A DNA stretch of 11,827 bases from CAZFGN01 sp964518695 (GTDB taxonomy: Bacteria; Patescibacteriota; Minisyncoccia; UBA6257; Colwellbacteraceae): positions 1-11,827 of the forward strand of contig CAZFGN010000017.1 of assembly GCA_964518695.1 (NCBI GenBank). The letters run 5' to 3'. Positions 6,695-11,827 of the stretch are shown in pieces. The translations under genes and the position numbers were made by a program. How positions within the stretch are numbered: position 1 is the first letter of the stretch; the number at the start of each line of letters is the position of its first letter. The notes under the pieces are model-generated. The model was given only the letters and a program-made list of their open reading frames with translations, was not told the origin of the DNA and ran no database searches.

Positions 6695-8431
6695 TTATAT
6701 CTCAATGACTACCGGCAGTATCATAGGTCGCCTGTTAGTTTTATTATATATGAATTGACCTATTTGATCTCTGAATAGAGTTTTCAAATAATCAGGGTCT
6801 ATTGGTTGGTGTTGAGGTACGCGATTGATTATGTTTTTGACTTTGTTGCGCACCTCGTTTACGAGTTCTTGATTTTCTTTGAGGTAAATAAAACCACGCG
6901 AGATGATGTCAGGGTTCTTAAGTACTTTCCCGGTTCGACGGTCTATGGTTGCTATAACTACGAGCATGCCTTCTTGGGCGAGGAGTTTTCTGTCGCGAAG
7001 AACTATTTCGCCCACATCTCCGACGCCCAAACCGTCAACCATGATATAATGCGCCGGTACGGATTCGTTTTTAATTATAAATTCGTCTTTAGTGAGTTCG
7101 GCCACTTGTCCATTATCCATAAGTCTTACGTTTTCTTTTGGTAAACCGCCTAGGACTGCGTTGTTGCCATTGGCCGCTCTCATATAGTAGTAGCCATGTA
7201 CGGGCACAACAAATTTTGGCTTCAAGAGTTTCACTACCATTGTTAAATCTTCGCTCGGCGCATGACCGCTAACATGAATGTCAATAATATTCGATTGGTA
7301 AACTGTGGCTAGTTGCCTTGCGATATTATCTTTAAGAGTTTGTACCTTTCTTTCGTTGCCGGGGATTACGGAAGAAGAAAAGATAAATGTGTCACCTGGC
7401 TTGATGTGGATATGTCTATGCTCACCACTCACTATTTTCATGAGACCGGCAGTAGACTCTCCTTGAGCACCCGTAGTGATGATCATTACTTTCTCATCTT
7501 TATGTTTATGTGCTTCTTCAGCCGAGATGATGGTCCCCTTTTTAGCTTTTATATAGCCCATGTTTTGGGCTATCTGGACATTGTCTTTCATTGCCCGACC
7601 GTTTATAACCACTTTTCTTCCCAACCTCTCCGCTATTTTTATTATTTCGGCGATACGCGTAAGCATTGAAGCAAAGGTGGTAAGGATGATTCTACCTTCC
7701 GCCCGTTTGAACAAATCCTCCAGATTTTTCTCTACGAGGCGTTCGGAAACGGTCCTGCCTGGCTCTTCGGCGTTCGTGCTATCGGACATAAATGTATGCA
7801 CGCCCATATCACCGATTCTCTTAATTTCATCTAGGCCTTGAGCAATACCTTCCTCTGTATAGTCGATGCGAAAGTCGCCGAAATGCACAATGTTGCCAAC
7901 AGGGGTTTTAACGATAACGCCAGTTGAGTCCGGAATGGTATGTTCAACGCTTACGAACTCCAGCTCAAAATATTCACCCACCTTTATTTTCTTGCCGTGC
8001 TCTATAGATACCACGTTTAATTTGGGGGCATTCACGAATTCCTCCTGCCTTTTTTCGATAATGGCCTTACTTAATTTAGCTGTATAAATTGTTGGGTTGC
8101 CAAGTTTGCCGATAAGGTAAGGGATGGCTCCTATATGGTCGTAGTGGCCGTGGGTGATAACTACGGCTCTAATATTTTTCTTTTTTGGCTCGAGAGCAGA
8201 GATGTTGGGAATAATAAAATCAATCCCGGGAGTTTCTTCTTCGGGGAATTGCAGACCCATATCAATAATAACAATCTCGTCTTTGTACTCTAAGTAACTC
8301 ATGTTCCTCCCCACCTCTTCTAGTCCTCCCAAAGGAATGAGTCGCAGAACATCGCCCTTCTCTTTGGAGGGTTGTGCTTTTTTCAAGGAGTAGTTTTCTT
8401 TATCTGATTCTTTTTTAATTTTTGGTGCCAT
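6695..8431 (-). CDS. rnj: Ribonuclease J (metallo-beta-lactamase / beta-CASP)
   Basis: RNase J is a zinc-dependent 5'-3' exo- and endoribonuclease for mRNA decay and rRNA maturation. The 578-residue product starts with a lysine-rich, probably disordered extension (about 1-25) and then RLIPLGGLEEVGRNM. The metal site is visible: HGHYDH at 94-99, VEHTIPDS further on, Asp 186 in HFGDFRID, His 390 in HVSGHAPSED (beta-CASP region) and His 412 in VVPVHGYYYM. The C-terminal domain carries DGLGVGDVGEIVLRDRKLLAQEGM and ends PMILPVVIEI, as is usual for RNase J. ATG 8431 is chosen as the first Met of the open frame, although the core would start near residue 28; no Shine-Dalgarno is present. The gene begins 31 bp after the 3' end of tRNA-Leu on the same strand with no terminator-like sequence between, so it may be co-transcribed with the tRNA. 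No catalytic residue is missing. Confidence 0.95.
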   Translation of the reverse strand: MAPKIKKESDKENYSLKKAQPSKEKGDVLRLIPLGGLEEVGRNMSYLEYKDEIVIIDMGLQFPEEETPGIDFIIPNISALEPKKKNIRAVVITHGHYDHIGAIPYLIGKLGNPTIYTAKLSKAIIEKRQEEFVNAPKLNVVSIEHGKKIKVGEYFELEFVSVEHTIPDSTGVIVKTPVGNIVHFGDFRIDYTEEGIAQGLDEIKRIGDMGVHTFMSDSTNAEEPGRTVSERLVEKNLEDLFKRAEGRIILTTFASMLTRIAEIIKIAERLGRKVVINGRAMKDNVQIAQNMGYIKAKKGTIISAEEAHKHKDEKVMIITTGAQGESTAGLMKIVSGEHRHIHIKPGDTFIFSSSVIPGNERKVQTLKDNIARQLATVYQSNIIDIHVSGHAPSEDLTMVVKLLKPKFVVPVHGYYYMRAANGNNAVLGGLPKENVRLMDNGQVAELTKDEFIIKNESVPAHYIMVDGLGVGDVGEIVLRDRKLLAQEGMLVVIATIDRRTGKVLKNPDIISRGFIYLKENQELVNEVRNKVKNIINRVPQHQPIDPDYLKTLFRDQIGQFIYNKTNRRPMILPVVIEI

Positions 8432-8462
8432 TATTGATTATTTTTTTAATTTTGTATGTTAG

Positions 8463-8546
8463 TGGGCAGGGAGGGATTTGAACCCTCAAGACCTTGCGGT
8501 CACAGCGAACTGAACGCTGCGTGTCTGCCAGTTTCACCACCTGCCC
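8463..8546 (-). tRNA. tRNA-Leu(CAG), no encoded CCA, U at position 37
   Basis: On the minus strand the gene folds as a class II tRNA. Acceptor GGGCAGG pairs with CCTGCCC, 7 of 7. The D arm is GTG...CAC around AAACTGGCAGA. Anticodon stem CAGCG/CGCTG pairs 5 of 5 around the loop TTCAGTT. The long variable arm is GACC-GCAA-GGTC. The T arm is GAGGG-TTCAAAT-CCCTC. The long variable arm and discriminator A are leucine features; the 7-base loop places CAG at 34-36, reading CUG. After A73 the genome continues CTAAC, so CCA must be added by a nucleotidyltransferase. The base after the anticodon is T where a purine, normally G, is expected. RNase J follows 31 bp downstream. Confidence 0.95.
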
Positions 8547-8553
8547 CTTAGAA

Positions 8554-8643
8554 AATTTCTAATTGACCTAATTGCTCTAATTTCTAAGTTTTTAGTTATT
8601 GGTGTTTGATTATTGTTTAGGTTAATTAGTTCAATTAGAAATT
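8554..8643. repeat. AATTAG-family inverted repeat (copy 1) between the cupin gene and tRNA-Leu
   Basis: The 121-bp gap 8547-8667 is filled by an AT-rich element. A 20-nt left arm at 8554-8573 is complementary to 8624-8643 with 19 of 20 matches. A 31-nt stretch, 8557-8587, recurs on the other strand at 10727-10757 with 30 of 31 identities. The right half, starting near GATTATTGTTTAG, also resembles positions from about 10718 in direct orientation. No coding potential is evident. Any promoter for tRNA-Leu and RNase J would have to lie in or beside it. Confidence 0.75.
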
Positions 8644-8667
8644 AGGTTAATTTAATATTGTGTTAGT

Positions 8668-9003
8668 TTACCTGCCTCTTCCTTCGTACTTTTCAAAAAT
8701 TGTCCAAAAACTTAAAATTTTGTTGCTATGGTTATGTACTTTATGGAATTTGCCCTTTGGCACAAGTACAAGCCCACCACTTTTTACTTTGATATTTTCC
8801 GATCCTACTTCCATGGTTCCTTCTCCGTTAACAAAAACATATACTTCCTCGGCGTTATCGTGAGAATGTCCAGTGGTGGATTTTTGAGGGTTAAGTTCCG
8901 TTAGAGAAACCTGAAGATGTTTTAAGGTTGATAAATCGTAAACTTTGTAGATGTCGTTATCCCGTATGAGGTTAGCTACTTTCTTATATTCTATTATATC
9001 CAT
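8668..9003 (-). CDS. Small single-domain cupin protein
   Basis: A 111-residue protein made of one conserved cupin barrel. Motif 1 is GHSHDNAEEVYVFVNGEG (45-62), giving metal ligands His46, His48 and Glu52/53. Motif 2 is GGLVLVPKGKFHKVHN (76-91), with the fourth ligand His87. This is the pattern of a metal-binding mannose-6-phosphate-isomerase-like or WbuC-like cupin. Substrate and reaction cannot be deduced: such small cupins include isomerases, sugar-binding proteins and dioxygenases. It lacks a signal peptide and is probably cytoplasmic. Start ATG 9003 has no Shine-Dalgarno; it lies 24 bp after the stop of the solute-binding protein gene, suggesting one transcript. The short C-terminal tail EGRGR is basic. 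The fold is sure and the function unknown. Confidence 0.85.
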   Translation of the reverse strand: MDIIEYKKVANLIRDNDIYKVYDLSTLKHLQVSLTELNPQKSTTGHSHDNAEEVYVFVNGEGTMEVGSENIKVKSGGLVLVPKGKFHKVHNHSNKILSFWTIFEKYEGRGR

Positions 9004-9026
9004 AGATAAATGTCAATACATTAAAT

Positions 9027-10589
9027 TTACTTAAACACCCTTTTGGTTTCCACGTACCACTTGGTTACGTCGGCGAATCGATCGGAGGCAGTGCTCACGG
9101 TTTTAGCAGGGTCCAGCCCGCCTAGGTTAGGAGTGGATATATATAGGTAATCCGGTGAATAAAGGAAAACGGCGGGAGTATCAAAAGCGATGAGATCGCT
9201 TATTTTGCCAAGCTTCTTTAATCTTTCCGCATCGACAAATATCTTCCTATAAGTTTCTAGCTCGGTGTCCACGTTCTTGTTCTGGTAAAGGGCTAGGTTC
9301 TGTTCTGGGTAAGAACGTCTTGAGGAATGCCAGAAAGCGAATAGGTCCTCTCCAACGCTCACTGTATTGCCAAATAAAAGGAGTTCGTAGTCTAGGGTTC
9401 TTGAAACGTCTTCTAGAATGTTCTTTAACGGTAATATCCTCAAAGTTACTTTCGCGCCATAGCCTTCCCAGGTGTTTTTTAAGGCATTGGCGGTTTTCAC
9501 GAGAAATGGTTCTTCGGGAACGGTTATATTAAGCTGTATATCTTTTAGCAGTGTTGTGTCAACCGGGTAGTCTGGTTTTTCGGTTAAAGTCGTAGGACCG
9601 TATAGCGGAGTGGCGTGAGAGCCAAATATTTCCTCCGTCATTTTTTCTCTATCCACGACTTTAGCCAAAGCCCTTCTTGTCTTTAGATCTATTAGGTTTT
9701 TATTCGAGGAGCTTTGATTAATAAAAACAGCGTAGTAACGTAAAGAAGGAAGATAGGTAATGTTATGCCGCAGTTTTATTTCTCCCAAAGATTCAGCGTT
9801 GCTTAGTCCGAAGCCGTCTATTTGTCCCGAATTGAAGCCTTCCAAAAGTTCAGCGGTGTTGAGATAAAACTTGAAAGTCATTTCTGGTATGTAAGGCCTG
9901 TGGCCAAAATAGCTTTTATTTTTTTCCAGATTCATAGCCGTAATTATCCCCTTTTCGTCCTTTTTGTAACCACTTACTTTGTATGGACCCGACCCGATTG
10001 GTTCCAAACGAAAGTCAGAAAGCCCCAGATTTTCTACGGGAGTGTCCGCGAAGATATGTTTTGGGATAATAAATAAATTTTTTAGATTATCTTGTTCGAA
10101 TAAAGCATAAGGAATTTGGAGCACGAATTTCATTTCAAGTTCACTTACTCTTTCCACAGAAACGCCTTGGAAGCTAGTAAGTAAGGTGGAGTTGGTTGCC
10201 GGGTTTTGAATTGTTTGAACTGTGAAGATTATGTCATCTGTCGTTAATTTTTCTCCATCCTGCCAGAGGATATTCTCTTTGATTCTTAAATTATAAACGT
10301 GGTTGTTTTCGGTTATCTTCACGCTTTCCGCGATATCCTCCGCGTTTGAGAATACCAGCCTTGACAGGTCTCTATCCGTTTGGCTTACCGGCACTACCGG
10401 ATTTATGAAAATAGGTTGTCCAACAATGCCTTCGCGAAATTCGCCGCCTGTTTTTGGCACGGATAAAGTGTTCTCTTGAATGTAAGAGGTTGTTGTCACA
10501 GCGAAAGTCGCTAAAAAGACTATGAGCGCCCCCCAGAAGACTAGACGTTCATTATGAGAAAAGGAATCGTATATTTGTTTGAGCTTCAT
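9027..10589 (-). CDS. Family-5 (peptide/oligopeptide type) extracellular solute-binding protein, membrane-anchored
   Basis: A 520-residue SBP_bac_5-type protein, the family of DppA/OppA that binds peptides or other small solutes outside the membrane. Residues 1-15 are cytoplasmic and charged. A single hydrophobic segment at about 16-35 (LVFWGALIVFLATFAVTTTS) acts as an uncleaved anchor, since there is no lipobox cysteine. The mature part begins with GGEFREGIVGQPIFINPV. It continues with YNLRIKENILWQDGEKLTTDDIIFTVQ (the DG..lTa.DV.ft signature), IGSGPYKV, and KTRRALAKVVDREKM (the rrAl..aiDr signature). Between LVFS and DIAES only three residues are present where relatives normally have about 13, so a loop appears deleted at residues 81-86. 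No permease or ATPase gene lies in the window. Start ATG 10589 has no Shine-Dalgarno. Transport cannot be assumed; a sensing or peptide-handling role is equally possible. Confidence 0.88.
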   Translation of the reverse strand: MKLKQIYDSFSHNERLVFWGALIVFLATFAVTTTSYIQENTLSVPKTGGEFREGIVGQPIFINPVVPVSQTDRDLSRLVFSNAEDIAESVKITENNHVYNLRIKENILWQDGEKLTTDDIIFTVQTIQNPATNSTLLTSFQGVSVERVSELEMKFVLQIPYALFEQDNLKNLFIIPKHIFADTPVENLGLSDFRLEPIGSGPYKVSGYKKDEKGIITAMNLEKNKSYFGHRPYIPEMTFKFYLNTAELLEGFNSGQIDGFGLSNAESLGEIKLRHNITYLPSLRYYAVFINQSSSNKNLIDLKTRRALAKVVDREKMTEEIFGSHATPLYGPTTLTEKPDYPVDTTLLKDIQLNITVPEEPFLVKTANALKNTWEGYGAKVTLRILPLKNILEDVSRTLDYELLLFGNTVSVGEDLFAFWHSSRRSYPEQNLALYQNKNVDTELETYRKIFVDAERLKKLGKISDLIAFDTPAVFLYSPDYLYISTPNLGGLDPAKTVSTASDRFADVTKWYVETKRVFK

Positions 10590-10633
10590 TATAGATTAGA
10601 GAGGAATTTAAAATGTAAATATTTTTCATAAAT

Positions 10634-10757
10634 TTCTAATTGCTTTAATTATTCTAATTGACCCAAACAAGTCCCAAGTACTAATAAATCATATTCTTTT
10701 TTGGGTTTTGAGGCTTGGATCATTGTTTAGAAATTAGAGCAATTAGGTTAATTAGAA
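10634..10757. repeat. AATTAG-family inverted repeat (copy 2) in the secG/solute-binding-protein gap
   Basis: The 257-bp gap between the solute-binding-protein start (10589) and the secG stop (10847) holds this element. Left arm 10634-10660 is complementary to right arm 10731-10757 with about 20 of 27 matches. The right arm (10727-10757) is nearly identical in reverse orientation to 8557-8587. The remainder of the gap, 10758-10846, is AT-rich with no convincing gene; a weak -10-like GATAAT lies on the minus strand at 10766-10771, with no well-spaced -35. Confidence 0.7.
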
Positions 10758-10846
10758 TGATTTGTATTATCAGACACCATTTCCCATTTTGATTTTTCAA
10801 CTTTGGATTAAAACAGTGAACCAATAAGCCTAATAAACCAACAAAG

Positions 10847-11065
10847 CTAGTAAATCAGTTTCAAAATAGAGAGTGCGGCAAAAATTATTCCGAAGACAAT
10901 CGTGCTTATAAAAACAATTTTTTCTAAACCGCGCCTTCTTTGGTAGAAACCACCGCCCTCGCCGCCGCCGAAAACCCCGCCTACCCCTGAAGATCGTTCT
11001 TGGATAAGTACCAAACCGATAACCATAACCGATACCACAACAAGTCCTATAGTTAAATAATTCAT
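10847..11065 (-). CDS. secG: Preprotein translocase subunit SecG
   Basis: SecG is the small accessory subunit of the SecYEG protein-export channel in the cytoplasmic membrane. The 72-residue product has the typical two-helix plan. TM1 is at about residues 3-21 (LTIGLVVVSVMVIGLVLIQ). A glycine-rich cytoplasmic loop follows, with the RSSGVGGVFGGGEGGGF stretch characteristic of the family, then a basic patch RRRGLEK, then TM2 at about 50-70. Length fits the 70-80 residues usual in many bacteria. Its ATG follows directly after the TAG of the upstream membrane-protein gene (0 bp), so translation is probably coupled. No Shine-Dalgarno is visible. Identification is firm despite the short length. Confidence 0.93.
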   Translation of the reverse strand: MNYLTIGLVVVSVMVIGLVLIQERSSGVGGVFGGGEGGGFYQRRRGLEKIVFISTIVFGIIFAALSILKLIY

Positions 11066-11422
11066 CTAAGTTGCTTTTGGAGTTATGTGTAGAATGAAGT
11101 TAATGCCCCCCAAAACGAGTGTTGCGAGAAAGAGGGGCAAAATCCCACTGATTGTAACAGAGGGAAGAAGATAGTCAAGCAAAGAAAGCGTCGCCAAGTT
11201 CACAAGGATACTTGCGAGCCCTAAGGTTAAGAATATGAAGGGACTTAAAATGAGTTTGATAATCGGTCTAACAAAGAGATTAATGGCAGTTAAGGCTAGC
11301 GAAGCTATCAAAAGTCCTTCAAGATTCATCGGCACGATGAACCCCGGAATATATCGGGTAGCAATATACAAGCCGATGCCGTTTGCCACCAACATCACTG
11401 TTACTTTAGGAATTAGGCCCAT
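11066..11422 (-). CDS. Small membrane protein of the phage-holin-4 / YvlD family
   Basis: A 118-residue, almost entirely hydrophobic protein with about four transmembrane segments. They are near residues 5-25 (VTVMLVANGIGLYIATRYI), 33-50 (LEGLLIASLALTAINLFV), 55-85 (IIKLILSPFIFLTLGLASILVNLATLSLLDYLL) and 90-115. The central NLFVRPIIKLILSPFIFLTLGL motif is typical of the family found as YvlD in Bacillus and often labelled holin family 4. Despite the name it is a chromosomal membrane protein of unknown function, and nothing here indicates a lysis module. ATG 11422 lies 31 bp after the gpmI stop and the TAG abuts the secG ATG, so gpmI, this gene and secG probably form one operon. Confidence 0.85.
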   Translation of the reverse strand: MGLIPKVTVMLVANGIGLYIATRYIPGFIVPMNLEGLLIASLALTAINLFVRPIIKLILSPFIFLTLGLASILVNLATLSLLDYLLPSVTISGILPLFLATLVLGGINFILHITPKAT

Positions 11423-11453
11423 ATGTTATAATTTTATAATTCGGATTGACGGA

Positions 11454-11827
11454 TTAGCGGAGCTGATTCAACAAACTAACCCCAGTCATCTCCTCTGGTT
11501 TCGCTAGTCCCATTAATTCGAGTACTGTTGGCGCCACGTCAGCCAAGATCCCTATACTCTCGCTCTCTATTCGATTCACATCGAAGTCATCCTTATTTCT
11601 CTCATATCCTCTCCGTACTATATATATAGGTATGGGGTTAGGATCGTGTTTTGTTTCTTTAAGCCCTGTTTTGGGATCGAGCATCCTTTCTATATTACCG
11701 TGATCAGAAACTATGAGCAACGTTCCGTCGGTTGTAAGAATTGCTTTCATCAATCTGCCGATTTGCCGATCGACCACTTTAATCGTTTCTAGTCCGGCAT
11801 CGTAATTTCCAGTGTGGGCTACCATGT
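11454..11827 (-). CDS. gpmI: 2,3-bisphosphoglycerate-independent phosphoglycerate mutase, C-terminal 123 residues (5' end outside window)
   Basis: GpmI interconverts 3- and 2-phosphoglycerate in glycolysis using two Mn ions. The visible C-terminal part belongs to the alkaline-phosphatase-like phosphatase domain. It begins MVAHTGNYDAGLETIKVVD, equivalent to the family's (D)MVGHTGN with a metal-ligand His. It continues with LLIVSDHGNIERM (Asp-His ligands) and ETKHDPNPIPIYIV (last His ligand), then DVAPTVLELMGLAKPEEMTGVSL, the normal C-terminus. The ATG at 11825-11823 is an internal methionine: the next base pair of codon upstream (xAC) is compatible with the conserved Asp, so the gene continues beyond the edge. 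A Gly-to-Ala change is seen in the VGHTGN motif. The stop is 31 bp before the membrane protein gene. Confidence 0.92.
   Translation of the reverse strand, partial: MVAHTGNYDAGLETIKVVDRQIGRLMKAILTTDGTLLIVSDHGNIERMLDPKTGLKETKHDPNPIPIYIVRRGYERNKDDFDVNRIESESIGILADVAPTVLELMGLAKPEEMTGVSLLNQLR

Noticed and set aside
7313..7669. Plus-strand open frames antisense to RNase J (also 6806-7144, 7560-7841 and 7866-8087)
   Set aside because: The translations are low-information and overlap a protein with all catalytic motifs on the other strand.
8993..9016. TTGACA (9016-9011) and TATAAT (8998-8993) on the minus strand near the cupin start, as a promoter
   Set aside because: The spacing is 12 bp, too short for a sigma-70 promoter, and the -10 box lies inside the cupin coding sequence. 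It is probably coincidence in AT-rich DNA.
11066..11422. Prophage or lysis gene because of the holin-family label
   Set aside because: No phage genes surround it. It is packed between gpmI and secG, and YvlD-type relatives are ordinary chromosomal membrane proteins.
1..11827. CRISPR array, insertion sequence or transposase, riboswitch, rRNA
   Set aside because: No regularly spaced direct repeats, no transposase-like protein and no recognisable riboswitch or rRNA core were seen on either strand.

Overview
The window looks like a bacterial chromosome segment, moderately AT-rich, probably from the Candidate Phyla Radiation (Patescibacteria, Parcubacteria-like). That placement is inference. It rests on a eukaryotic-type (IleRS2) isoleucyl-tRNA synthetase with an extra inserted domain, a tRNA gene without an encoded CCA, the near absence of Shine-Dalgarno sequences, an orphan membrane-anchored family-5 solute-binding protein, and short AT-rich dispersed inverted repeats between genes. 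Nine stop codons are visible: seven TAA, two TAG and no TGA. No real gene contains an in-frame TGA, so the UGA=Gly code of Gracilibacteria/SR1 is not indicated.

Layout. Left edge, minus strand: 5' part of smpB (trans-translation), cut by the window. It diverges from argS and ileS on the plus strand, which are 5 bp apart and form one unit. At 5.6 kb ileS converges on a minus-strand series separated by a perfect 42-bp palindrome. Read in transcription order from the right edge, that series is: C-terminal part of gpmI (cut by the window), a YvlD/holin-4-like membrane protein, secG, a 257-bp gap with a repeat element, a family-5 solute-binding protein, a cupin, a 121-bp gap with a second copy of the same repeat, tRNA-Leu(CAG), RNase J (rnj) and trpS.

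The left 8.5 kb is mostly translation and RNA metabolism: three aminoacyl-tRNA synthetases, one tRNA, SmpB and RNase J. The right 3.3 kb is envelope and secretion (SecG, small membrane protein, solute-binding protein) plus glycolysis (GpmI). No phage, plasmid, CRISPR or insertion-sequence gene was found.

The most notable object is ileS. It encodes an 1135-residue IleRS2 with a complete histidine-phosphatase (phosphoglycerate-mutase-like) domain inserted between the two cysteine pairs of a zinc ribbon. Its class I signature is GIHH in place of HxGH. Other points of interest are a tRNA-Leu with U at position 37, a 42-nt in-frame near-palindrome inside argS, two families of intergenic inverted repeats, and a tRNA-RNase J tandem with no visible terminator between them.
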